This document shows, piece after piece, positions 24,685 through 34,974 of a stretch of 64,000 nucleotides of DNA. The notes below the pieces were generated by a model that was not told where the DNA came from, did not search any database, and saw nothing but the letters and a program-made list of their open reading frames with translations. The stretch comes from Channa striata (taxonomy: Eukaryota; Chordata; Actinopteri; Anabantiformes; Channidae): contig CM065189.1 of the NCBI GenBank assembly GCA_033026295.1, positions 9,305,203 through 9,369,202 on the forward strand, read 5' to 3'. The first letter of the stretch is position 1. Every line of letters starts with the position of its first letter. The position numbers and the translations under genes were made by a program.

Positions 24685-24910
24685 ATGTGTCACCCCTTAC
24701 ACTAGAGACTTTAACCCAATGACAGCTGGGAGCTGGGATCAGCTCTTGCACATTTCTGACAGGAAAACAGTCCCCCAACAGGATAAGTGATGTAGGCAAT
24801 GAATGTTTTCTAAAGTGTGAAAAAGTAGGCTAGTGCTAAATGAACTTGGAAATCAAAGCATATTGCTATGCCCAGCCCCTCCCACTCCCTATTACAAAAA
24901 CAACAAAAAA
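24685..24910. other. Unannotated sequence
   Basis: A short unique stretch with an A-rich end. Nothing was recognised. Confidence 0.4.
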
Positions 24911-25034
24911 ACTGCAATAATACTGTGAATAAAAAACAGTAATAATAGTGTGAATGACAAGACAGTACATTTACTGTAAATGATAATACAGTAAAAGTAC
25001 TGTCAATGAAAGTGAGTTACTGTTAATATTACAG
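24911..25034. repeat. ACAGTA/TACTGT-rich degenerate tract
   Basis: About 120 bases are built from alternating TACTGT, ACAGTA and TACTGTAAATG phrases separated by A-rich spacers. Because ACAGTA and TACTGT are complementary, the tract can form many small hairpins. Similar tracts occur as terminal parts of teleost non-autonomous repeats; the family is not identified. Confidence 0.6.
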
Positions 25035-26450
25035 GAACCCTTTAACAGTGTGACCTAATATGTATTTTTTAATTGCAATAAATTAGAATGCTGCAAAACT
25101 TACTTATCAAACAGAAATCAGTAGTCACATACACAGGAAACAGTGGTGGAGGAGCAGGATGAGCTGGTGTCTCGCATCGAGTAAACGCAGCCTTTGCCGT
25201 TTATTCTATATGTGTTCATGAGTGTATTCACTGAAACAATGCGGTGGATTCCACACACACACTGACCCTCACCTCCTGTGACTTGTGCTCAAAGCCCAAC
25301 TCATGCACAGGCATTTATTACAGACAGAAAAGAATAAGAAAAATCACACTCTAATCTGGGAAATTTAGGGTTTATAAAGCAAGTCATTTGGTCAGGGACA
25401 CTTTTTCCGCCAATTCAGTGTTCATGCAGTGAGACAAGCTTTTGGTCAGCACTCGGATTCATTCTATTACAGCGAAGAAAAAAAGGCCCTGACCAAAAGC
25501 TAATTCATACAATACAGCAGCCTCTTAGCTACTGTACCCTCACAAAGCCTTTATCCGTTGGGCAGGCGGGTTTTTATATCAGATTTAAAGGTGGAAATAC
25601 AAGTTAGTGACTTTATTTTATCGGTGACCTTTAATTCACAGATTTCTCCACTACAATAACTCACCTTCTCAAACAGAAACAGTCATCAAATCCATCCCGT
25701 GGTCGTGGCGTCAGTTTACTTTAATATACTGTAGTGTGTGTGCACAGAATACACAGATGGCCCTGCTCATGCACGTGATACGAGATGCTAGGCTAAAAAA
25801 GACATTAGGAAAAATATGTCAGGAAAATGAGGGATCCAATTTGTAAAGGACAAAATTAGGATAAAACGACGGAAAATGGAAGGAATGTAAAATTAGGAGA
25901 TAACACAGGGAGTTTTAGGGTGTGAATTAAAGTGAAATGGAAGACAAACAAGAAAGTAAAGTAAGGATATCTTCACTCTAAAGGTGGCAAGAGGTGCCTT
26001 CCCTCATTAGTGGAAGGGAGGATAACTCAAAAGTTTGAGAATTAGGTGCCTGAGTATAAGGAGGTCAGCTGAAGTCCCTGGACAATCAGGGAAAAATTAG
26101 GTGGGTGAATAAATCACACTAAATCACTGACTGCTCGAGCAGACGTAGCCTCAGCTCCACCACTTTTCTCCTCTATTTGTCTAATTTACTTGAGCAACAA
26201 AATGTGCTTAAACATGCAATTTCTCTAAATTCATATTCTACTTCTGTGCTTATGCTCATTTTGTTTTTTCCCCTGCTGTTCCTCTGACAACCGTATTTCC
26301 CCTATGGAAATTATTATTATGTTCTTTTGATCCTATTTAAAGCTAAATAAAGAGAGTAAAATATTAGAAATACTTTATAAATACCTAAAATATTTTACAG
26401 TGGTCCTGTCTGAATGGCATTACCACTACTAAATGAAATGTGATTTGGTT
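25035..26450. other. Unannotated sequence, no gene recognised
   Basis: AT-rich with purine-rich patches (25790-26060). No frame longer than 60 codons was seen and no repeat family was recognised. Confidence 0.45.
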
Positions 26451-27290
26451 TACATGACCCCACTTCCAAAGAAGGTTTAATGTTGTGTAAAATTTTAAGC
26501 ACCACTTAACAAACCTATTAATAGTTCTAATAGGTAACATGTCAAATGTTAAAACTGAGAAATGTGTATTTGCTCATGTTAAGTGTAAAGCCAGGAACAC
26601 ATCTGAAAAAAGTTGTCAGTAAGCCAAAAAAAACGCCTGGAAAAGGTGTGTAATCCCAAAACACTGGGTGGAACATTAACAAGCAATCATGTTGATTTGC
26701 AACAAGTCAGTGTCATGATTGGGTATAAAAAGAGAATCTCAGGACATCTCTGTTTTTCAGGAAAAAAAGGAAGAAAGAGATGATGTGGGAATAATCAGAC
26801 CTGTTTTTAGTGCACATTTTAAAAGACAGCGCCGTTAGTTTACTCAGTACGAGTAAATTACACATCTGTGAAGGCACCTTTGGTAACAATTTGGAACAAT
26901 ATATGTTGCCTAAAAAATGACATCTTTTTTAGGGAAGGCTTTGTTTTTTTCAACAACACAATGCCAAACCACATTCTGCACGTGTTACAGCACCACGGAT
27001 CCGTCGTAAAAAAGACCAGGTGCTAAAATAGCTGCAAAATGGCCTGCTGTTCAGACCTGTCACCCATTCAAAGCCCTTCATGCCTTATGAAGAGAAAAAT
27101 ATGACAAATAAGTCCTGAAGAATTGAGCAGCTGAAACCCTATATCAAGCAACAACTGGAAATTTTTGCTTTTAAAAGTTAAACAACTGGCTTTTTTACCT
27201 CCCCAATGCCACTGTGGTAAAGATGCCACTGTCCCTTCTGTTTGATACATCATAATCAAAATAAGTTATTTCCAAAAACAATAAAATTTC
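26451..27290 (+). mobile_element. Tc1/mariner-type transposon relic, internally deleted
   Basis: The left end CCCCACTTCC...TTGTGTAAAAT (26459-26492), next to a TA, resembles the terminal repeat of a common teleost Tc1/mariner-type family. The 5' untranslated part includes GTGTCATGATTGGGTATAAA (26711-26730). The N-terminal two thirds of the transposase are missing. The C-terminal part is readable from 26861: HICEGT, then two in-frame stops, then QQHNAKPHSARVT (from 26951). The family has QQDNAKPHSARV, so the second catalytic Asp is His here (codon 26957-26959, CAC). The IEQLKPYIKQ phrase follows near 27124. It appears to be the same family as 2815-3130 and 37155-37320. It is not functional. 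Confidence 0.8.
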
Positions 27291-27312
27291 ACCCGATTTA
27301 CAGTATGATTTA

Positions 27313-27724
27313 CAGTTCTGTGCAAAAGTGGGAAAAAATGCTGTAAACAAAGAATGATTTCAAAAATGGCAGTGTTAAACATTTATTTTCATAAATGAAC
27401 AAAATGCAGTGAATGAGCAAAAGAGAAATCTAAATCAAATCAATATTTGCTGTAACCACCCTTTGCCTTCAAAACAGCAGCAACTCACACTCAAAAAATC
27501 ACACACACAAAATCCCCGACTTTGTGCAAGTGTACCTGTAAGAATTAACGCTGGTTTGAAGGCAAAAGGTAGTAACACCAAATATTAATTTGAATTAGAT
27601 TTATCTTTTGCTTGCATTTTGTAAATTGACAGAAATGAACACTCATTATTTCTGAATGTTTTTTGAAAGCATTCTTTGTTTACAGCATTTTTTCACACCT
27701 GCCTGAAACGTTTGTGCGGTACAG
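27313..27724. mobile_element. Palindromic Tc1-type MITE with TA target duplication
   Basis: A foldback element of about 412 bp is flanked by TA at 27311-27312 and 27725-27726. The two halves are inverted copies. The best block is a perfect 24-bp inverted match (27333-27356 against 27670-27693, around ATGCTGTAAACAAAGAATG). A second block pairs CTTTGCCTTCAAAACAGC (27471-27488) with GGTTTGAAGGCAAAAGGT (about 27553-27570). The outer ends begin CAGTTCTGTGCAAAAG and CTGTACCGCACAAACG. It has no transposase and would have depended on a related autonomous element. It lies directly after the Tc1 relic ending near 27290. Confidence 0.85.
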
Positions 27725-27726
27725 TA

Positions 27727-28136
27727 CGTCACAAAAAATTACATGATGGTTCCATATTAGGAAAAAGGTCCAAGTGTATGTACAAGTGAATTAGGAGCCT
27801 CTCTTCATATTATCACTATAATCCTTAAAGATGAAATCAAATATTTCTCTGTAAATATCTAACAACAATTCTAGCTTTGGACAACGCACGGGATCTGAAA
27901 ACTAATCTTTGATGAAACATTAAATAATGCACCGAATCCTGACATTCTCCAGACTTTGTCTGGATGGCCTGTGTGTGTGAATGCAAATGTTTGAGTGAAG
28001 CATTTCCTACGATATCAGGACTTTCCTTCAAACCCTCAGTCCATATTATGTCCGTGAGATTGTCCACGCTGCTCTGTGCTGCATTGTCAGGTGGATTCAG
28101 AGCAAGCAAATGGGCGTGTTGTGAAATATTTTACTT
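27727..28136. other. Unannotated sequence, no gene seen
   Basis: Overlapping frames on both strands (27837-28109 minus, 27964-28197 plus) lack domains. The right edge runs into repeat copy B. Confidence 0.45.
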
Positions 28137-28316
28137 AGATGCCTCCCAACAGTTTTCTATCATGTTGTGCCTAGAGTTCACACTGATCCCTCACTGAAAT
28201 CTAGCGTCACTGCGAGGGAGCTTCTGACATTCTCCTGCTGTGTGTAAAACTCCGGACAGTGTTCAGGGCTGATTTCTTCAGACATTGTGCACTGTTCACA
28301 TATGAAATGGGCTTTT
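28137..28316 (+). repeat. Unidentified dispersed repeat, copy B
   Basis: This is the second member of the repeat described at 24481-24684, about 3.6 kb away in direct orientation. Its best-matching blocks are 28182-28204 and 28268-28316. Its origin is unknown. Confidence 0.6.
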
Positions 28317-29498
28317 GTGAAGAGAAACATGTTGCCAATGGCTTTGTTTATAAGGAAATAGCTCAAAATCCTTGAATGTCTAAAAGAATTTGGCTTGGCA
28401 AATGGCACACAATCAGATAACTCACTAACAGGAACTGTGCCTTTAGTAAACTCTTTGTCTCGATGAAAAGTATCGCCTGATGTTGCATCTTTGTCTTGAC
28501 TTTTTCTTGCTCTTGACCTCTAATTGTTGCTTTTACTCTGAGAGGCTGATGAGCAATGATCTCTCAAGACTCCTCTCGTGAAAGAGATGGAATGCTTTCC
28601 TATTATCACCCGACTAAAGGTTACGAGAAAACAAAATGGATTATGGAAAAATATTACCTACTTACACTGTAAAGGGGGAATAACAAAGAAACGTTGGACG
28701 AGACGACTGAGTGCAGGGGAAAATGAGGGCTATGTCAGACTGTGGCTGGTGTCAGATGGATTTACATAAAAAACAGCGATCTAAGAGCACCCAGAAAACG
28801 GCTTTAGCGAGAGGGCTCAACTTGTGCTGCTATGGCATGACATGTCACATAACCTTATTTCAAGGCGGAGGCTCTTAAGTGCCTCTACACAAATGTGTGC
28901 ACAAGGATGAAGGCGCTAGTTGTAGGAATGCATATTACCAATGGTAAAGGAATGCGGCACTTAAGGTTATGATGTATCTCTGTACCAATCCATAGATTCA
29001 ACCCTTTTTTGCCCCTTATCCATTTCAGGCCATAGTGGTAAAAGGAAAATTAAAATAGCTCAAATGTCCTTCTACAGTCACCAGATGTCCTTAAGATTTT
29101 CTAGAGACATTCAGAGGTGTTCTCTGGCTAGATGTTTATACGGTACAGTCGTCCTCGCAATGGATTTGCTCAGAATCAAGGCACAGTCATGAAGAGAAGG
29201 CAGCAAATAAAAAAGTTTCAATGAAATCAGTGTTTCAATCACAAGGCCAAATCATTCCTATTATTCATATTAAATTCAGCTTTTTTGAACTTTGATCTGC
29301 AACTCTGCACTGTTGACCAATAGCGAGCTGTCTTAACAGAACTGGCCTTTGAGGGAATTGAGAGTTTTCACTGAAGGACTTGATGTACTCAAAAAAAAAG
29401 AAAAAAACATTTGAGAGTAAATGGCTCAATACAGAGAAAATAGAAAGAAGCAGCTCAAAAAACTATTATTACTGAATTGCGTTGGCATTTTTCTTGGC
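28317..29498. other. Unannotated sequence, no gene recognised
   Basis: Unique-looking, with an A-rich run near 29390-29407. The 63-codon frame at 28578-28769 has no recognisable domain. Confidence 0.45.
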
Positions 29499-29590
29499 TG
29501 GTGGAGTTTTTAGTGCTGCTGCCTCACAGCCAGAAGGTCCTTGGTTCAAATCCACCTGCAATTTCCACATTGTGTGGGTTTCTACTAACT
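29499..29590 (+). mobile_element. tRNA-derived SINE fragment, second family
   Basis: It contains the phrase GCTGCCTCACAGCCAGAAGG followed by box B GGTTCAAATCC (29543-29553), a full match to the pol III box B pattern, then TTGTGTGGGTTT. This is the well-known head region of a widespread fish SINE class, different from the copies at 3206 and 7786. Only the head survives; no LINE-like tail was seen. Confidence 0.7.
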
Positions 29591-30873
29591 AATTGGTGAC
29601 TAATACTAACATGCAATACTACAAAAAAAAAAAAGACTAAAACAGTGGGAGTTACAAAACAACAAACCTAACGCAAAAATACACACATAGATAAGAAGGA
29701 GCATATTCGACCAATAGCACTACGATAAACAAGGAAATAGCATTACTGGTTTTAAGGGGATTAAAGGTGATCAATAACTCATACAAAGACAGGTAAACAA
29801 GTCAGACACTAGAAAGTCAAACCAGTTTTAAAAACTACCCCCCCCCAAAATAAGATGACACATTTTTACCTCCCTTTGTCAGTTGTTCCATTTGTTTGAA
29901 AAACAAAAATCTTTCTTTTTCAAATCAGTTCTCACACTAGGCACCGGGAGAAGATAGATGTTTTGTGTTATCAGATGGAGAATTCCAGGTAAGAAAATTA
30001 CAGAGGTATGGGGTAGTTTACCAAGAATGGCTTTGTAAATAAAGATATATCAATGACTAAGCCAATGCACAGTGAGGGTCGACCCATGATGGAATACAAA
30101 ATGCAATGTTGGATTGATGGTTTTAGGTTTGGGGCAAATGTTAGAGCTCTGTGGTACGTTTCCAACCTACTAAAGTATTGTGCAGGAGGGTTCATATATA
30201 GTGAATCACCATAGTCCGACTGTAACAACATGGCTCATAAGAAGTACATGAAGAAACATTTCATCCAGTGGAGTGGCGTGTCTGGCCGATGGGGTTTTAA
30301 TAGTTTCTAGACAACTATGAAGCTCCATGGCAACAACGAACAAGCAACGTCAGGCTGACATGAAATGTGAGCAGAGAAGATTCCATGTAAGCTTTACTGT
30401 CTATACGTTGATTGTGGACAACATGCTTTAGACTGAAATTTAGAACAAATTAGATAAGGAGTGTGCATCAGATCTCAGTTACATGAGTTAGTGAATGTAT
30501 CTAAAATGAATTTAAATGAGGAAAAGGCAACTTTAGTATATATATATTTTTTAATAAATTTGCTTTTTTTTTATTTTACATTGGAGGAGGAGTCAACACA
30601 AATAACTTCCTGCTGCCAGAAAAGGTCAGACCATCCACACAAGACATGTCATTGACATAACTATGGGTTGACATAGAGTAAGGGACGACCCACAATGAAA
30701 TGACAAATTGAAGGAGAATAGACCAAATACAGACCCTTAACCAAAAAAAACTTAAAGCCTATTAAACTAAGACCATTGACTCTTTCAAATAGTTAGAAAA
30801 CCATCCAACTGCATGTTCTTTCAATCCAAGCTTAAGCAAACTTTGTAATAGAAGATTATGATCAACTACACTA
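29591..30873. other. Repeat-like AT-rich sequence, family not recognised
   Basis: There are poly-A and poly-C runs (29622-29634, 29840-29847). The part 29990-30250 and the phrase ATTATGATCAACTACACT at its right end recall a teleost repeat I cannot name. A 77-codon minus-strand frame (29998-30231) has no identifiable domain. The right edge is interrupted by the MITE at 30874. Confidence 0.35.
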
Positions 30874-31196
30874 TCAGTCATAAGTTTGGACACGCCTTCT
30901 CTCTAATGGTTTTATTTATTTTCCCAACCCCATTAAGGCAAGAAATTCCACAAACAAACCCTGAAAAGTCACACCTGTGAAGTGAAAACCCTTTCAGGTG
31001 ACTTCATGAAGCTCATCGGGAGAATGTCAAGAGTTGGTTTGGCAGTAATCGAAGCAAAGGGTGGCTATTTGAAAGAATCTACAATACACAACATGTTTTG
31101 AGTTAATTCAAACTTTTTTCTTCACTACATAATTCCATAGCTGTCTCCATAGTTTTATGTGTATAGTGAGAATCAGCAATGTAAAAAGTCATTTAC
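30874..31196 (+). mobile_element. Tc1-type MITE, right end decayed
   Basis: It starts after a TA with TCAGTCATAAGTTTGGACAC (30874-30893), the characteristic terminal repeat of a widespread teleost Tc1-like family. The interior phrases AGGCAAGAAATTCCACAAAC, CACACCTGTGAAGTGAAAAC and TACACAACATGTTTTGAGTT also fit that family. The right part (GTGAGAATCAGCAATGTAAA, then AGTCATTT) matches the opposite end but stops before the terminal TTTGGACAC repeat. It is too short for a transposase. It sits immediately upstream of another Tc1 relic. Confidence 0.75.
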
Positions 31197-31239
31197 ATTA
31201 ATGGAAGGCCATAATGATATCAAATACAACCATAATTTT

Positions 31240-31820
31240 AATAACCTTTACACATGTTGACATAGACAAGATGATTTGCTGAAGTTCCAACCATTCACAT
31301 TTTAAAGAAAGGTGATTTAAGGCATTTTGAATGTGGCATGGCTGTTTGTGACAGATGGGATTGAATGAAACGTATAAGACGCAGTTGATCTACTGGGATA
31401 TTCACACACAACCATCTCTAGAGTTTACAGAGAATGGTCTGAAAAAGAAAACTTATTAAGTAAGTTTCCTGGGCACAGTGCCTTGTTGAGGCCAGAGGTC
31501 AGAGGGAAATGGCCAGATTGGTTGGATCGGATGTAAAGGCAATAGTAACTCATCTGAACTCAACACAATAGTATGCAGAAGAGCATCTCTAAATGCACAA
31601 CACATCTAACTTCTGTTAAATGGTCCCCACAGTTACCAGACTTCACTTTTGGGATGTGGTAGAAAGGGAGATTAATGTCATATGTAGCATAAGTGTGATT
31701 ATCGTGTCAGTCTTGACCAATATGTCTGAAATGTTTCTACAACCTTATTGGACTTTTACGGAAATTTACGGCAGTTCATTAGGTCCAGCAAGTTGGACCT
31801 AATGAATTGGCCAGTAAGCG
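31240..31820 (+). mobile_element. Tc1-like transposon relic with internal deletion
   Basis: A decayed Tc1 transposase can be read in pieces. The DNA-binding helix-turn-helix remains nearly intact from 31381 (VDLLGYSHTTISRVYREW). A phrase equivalent to MQKSIS follows near 31573. The sequence then jumps at about 31615-31625 to the C-terminal HFWDVVEREI (in the frame at 31620-31802), so the catalytic core between them is deleted. The right end, GACCTAATGAATTGGCCAGT, matches the family's terminal repeat and is followed by TA (31821-31822). The left terminal repeat is missing. It is inactive. Confidence 0.8.
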
Positions 31821-31822
31821 TA

Positions 31823-32019
31823 CCAGGCCAGGTAAAAGGAGAAAGTAAAATCTGTAGATACAGCTGTTATGATAGTTTACAAGTAGCCATGTGAGTAAGC
31901 ACATAAACAGCACATAAGCCAATTATGGATTTATTTCCCTGTGCCACTTTCTGTCGGGACAAAACATGTCTACAACGAAGACATTCTGATCAGATACGAG
32001 TCGCAGCTCATTCATGCTT
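31823..32019. other. Short unannotated spacer
   Basis: Nothing was recognised between the Tc1 relic and the LINE fragment. Confidence 0.4.
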
Positions 32020-32200
32020 CCTCCATCCCCCCAATTTAAACCTTTTATCAGAGTCTAGGCTGTGGTGGAAGCAGGCTTAGTGGGGTAGCCCGAACTTCTT
32101 TCTGTCTGGCCTCCAGCATCTCCTGGGGGGCCTTAAGTTATTCCCAAGACAGATTGGATATGTAAAACCTCCAGGGTGCTCAGGACTTGCACCAGGGGTT
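32020..32200 (-). mobile_element. LINE ORF2 C-terminal fragment
   Basis: Read on the minus strand, this matches from memory the last part of ORF2 of a common teleost LINE. The phrase CTGGAGG-TTTTACATATCC corresponds to a W-R-D-Y-I-S region, followed by PQEMLEARQKEVRATP, which is equivalent to PEELEEVAGEREVWAS in the family. Then comes a GATAAAAGG phrase and a GGGGGATGGAGG tail. Stops and a shift break the frame. The clade (Rex or RTE group) is uncertain. It is not the same family as the L2 at 34975. Confidence 0.65.
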
Positions 32201-34429
32201 CATACCATTTTAACATATTCCCCTGGAAAAAAAATAAAATAAAAAAGAAAGACATTTACAAAATGCTCACACCACCTATTTAAATAAAAACTGCACTTTT
32301 GACTTTGAACTGATGACTGAAAGCAAAATGAAATCAAATCTGCATGTAGCATGTGACTCACATACAGCACATGCATCAGTGCAGATGCAAAGCCAATCTG
32401 CTTGATGAATTCATGTAGTCAATCTCGTCTTACTGTCACTCATAAACGAGATCCCAACACATATTTCTTTGAGGTAGCACAGATACATCATTTAGCAAAT
32501 GCACACACTGTGCATCACCGTATTGTTAATACAAAGCAAAAAGGCTGGAGGAGAAAACCATCCACAGTGAGTATAGCTTTCAAATAATATCTTATAAAGG
32601 AAAAAAAATAAACCCTTTACTGAGGTCTCTCTTACACAGGTGTGAAATGCGGTGGAACCATGTTGAGACACAAACACACAAACGTACACTGCCTCATGAC
32701 CGTACTAAAACCTCGCCCGCCTTTGTTTGTCACTCGGGCGCCAGAAACCTTGTTGTTCTCTTACTGTGTGTCGCACATGCAAACGCACGACGCAAAATCA
32801 CGTGTGTACACCGACACAAATGCGCACACACTAATTCATTCTCTTACGCACAAGCTCACACACACACACACACACACACACATATGCACACTATGCCGCG
32901 CCCCACTTCTGTTTAGGGAAAAAAGTAATTACTTTCTCTCCCTGCCTCAATGCCTTCAAAAGCCTCAGTGGGGCGATTCCCCGGTGAGCCAGTGAAATTC
33001 ACTTAAACAGCTTTTGAGAGAGTAAGCAGTCTTACTGTTGCGCACTGAAACTTTGATTGGAAAGGGAGAAAAAATGAGAGGAGGAAGAGGCGGGGGCAGG
33101 GGAAGATTGGTAAATAAAACTGTTGGCCGGTATTATTTTTTCTGTCTCTGTTTTTTTTTTTTTTTTGCTTTCCCATTTCTTTTACCTCTCTGAGTCTTTG
33201 TTCCCTTTGATGCGGCTAACGACTGCAGGCAGACAACAATGGCAGGTGACGCAAAGTTGAACAGTATCATGCTGTGTCTCCTAAAACACTGTTGGGGCAC
33301 AGGATGTGTGTGTGTGTGTGTGTGTGTGTCATAATCCCTCCCCCATTAAAAATCCATATCTCCTCAATCTTTCAGAATCAATTTTCATCACACGTCTTTA
33401 TGAGCACACAACTCTATTTTAAGATTGTTCAACCTTGACTTTGAGCTGCTTGGACTTGGTCCACCTGCAAGACTTTTTCCTGTCGGGGCTTTTTAAGTGG
33501 CATCAAAGTGGGTGCACAGTATGAGCAACATCCTGCAGATTCCCACTCAGGGTGGCTAATAGGAGGATCCCAGTGGTGTGCCTTCAGGAGAAGAAGGACT
33601 AAATAAATTGACAACGCTCAGACTAAATGCTGCGAGGATGTGTCCCACGGTGGAAGCTGCGGGGTGGGGCAGGCTGGGAGTTTTTTGATCATGTCGTCGT
33701 GTGCGCGCCTTTATCACACACTGGAGAGATTTTCAGCGTTGCATTAGAAATGTATTTAGTTCTGAAGTTACACAAACATTGTCTGTCCACATGCAGCCTT
33801 TCCTATTGTAAATACATGAAATGGACAGTTCAAGAAGCACATAATCACACACACACACACACACACCATTCTTCTGAGCATGACTTGTATGTGCACGTCT
33901 GCTTTGTGTTTGGGGACAACAGAGCACTCTAGGGGAAACAGAAAGGAGCGGATGGAGCCCCGTTTCTGAACAAATAAAGTCCTCGGGGACTTTATTAACA
34001 TATATGGAGTTTCTGTGTGTGTAAGTGTGTAATGACGCTTCTCTCCATAAGATGAAATATGTCATGCACATGTGTATATTCCTTTGCTGTGTGCATTGCT
34101 TTGTGTGAACTCATGTATGTGCTCCAGCAAACTTGTCCGAATTATGGTTAAAAACAGAAAAAAAAAACAGCAACAGTAATAGGGCTGTTGAATAATGAAG
34201 AGAACAGAGATACGTGGCCCCCTTTAGCAGCTCCGGGGGCTGAGCATCTTTACATTTGTGGTAGCTTGTCCCTGTTCTTTCCTCCAGTCCCTTTTCTTCT
34301 TTGTTTCATCTTGCCATGTAGTGAATCTTGCAGAGAGAGTTGGTTTATCATTTGGGTGTTTCTCATTTGTCGCAGCGTGTTCTGAATGATTCCCTGGACT
34401 GACGTCAGCTGGATTGACAGCTATTCAGA
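32201..34429. other. Unannotated sequence with several microsatellites
   Basis: It holds (CA)n at 32857-32881, poly-T at 33151-33166, (GT)n at 33305-33329 and (CA)n at 33847-33867. Frames of 89-117 codons around 32642-32995 and 33733-34071 read through the CA tracts and are not genes. The rest is unique-looking. Confidence 0.5.
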
Positions 34430-34974
34430 TCAGAGGAGAGCAACACAAGGAGAAAAGGGGGAGTGAAAGGGGAGATTTAAAAGGAAAAAGACAGTAGAGA
34501 TGAGATGGCGGGGTGGAAAGTGTGAAAGACAATACGAAGGAGAAAGAGATGGAATGAAAATGTCGAGGAGATGTTTAGAGGAAGACAGACTCAGCTGGAG
34601 TGGAAAATAAAAGAAAGTGTGGGGAAGATTTATGCGTGGGGGTTAGCTTTGCCTCCTTCCATCACTTCCTCCCTTTGATCTCTGTGACTTCTTGAGTGCG
34701 AAGAAAGTCGGGAAATGTGGAAAAGGTAAAGAGAAGTAACAAGAGGCCGAGTCATGAAGGAGCAGAGAGAGATGAGAGGGAAGGCAGCAAATGAGAATTT
34801 GGGCAAAAGAAGAAAAGAGAAAATACAGTGGAAGAAAGGGAAATTCATCAAAATGTGGGGGAGAGGTGAGGAAATTATGAGAGGAAGCTTGAATTTGGGA
34901 CATGGCAAGAGAAAGAGAAGCTGAGTCACAGGGAGAGATGGAGACAGATGAGACACTGGGGAGTAATGTAATGA
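34430..34974. other. Purine-rich (GA-rich) strand-skewed tract
   Basis: About 545 bases on the plus strand are dominated by A and G (GAGAG, GGAAAG, AAGAGA) with very few pyrimidine runs. It ends where the L2 LINE begins. Minus-strand frames of 86-147 codons across it are proline/serine/phenylalanine-rich shadows of the skew. It may be an old degenerate GA repeat. Confidence 0.65.

Noticed and set aside
29499..29590. Functional tRNA gene
   Set aside because: Box B is good, but there is no cloverleaf with paired acceptor stem; the downstream text is SINE-like.
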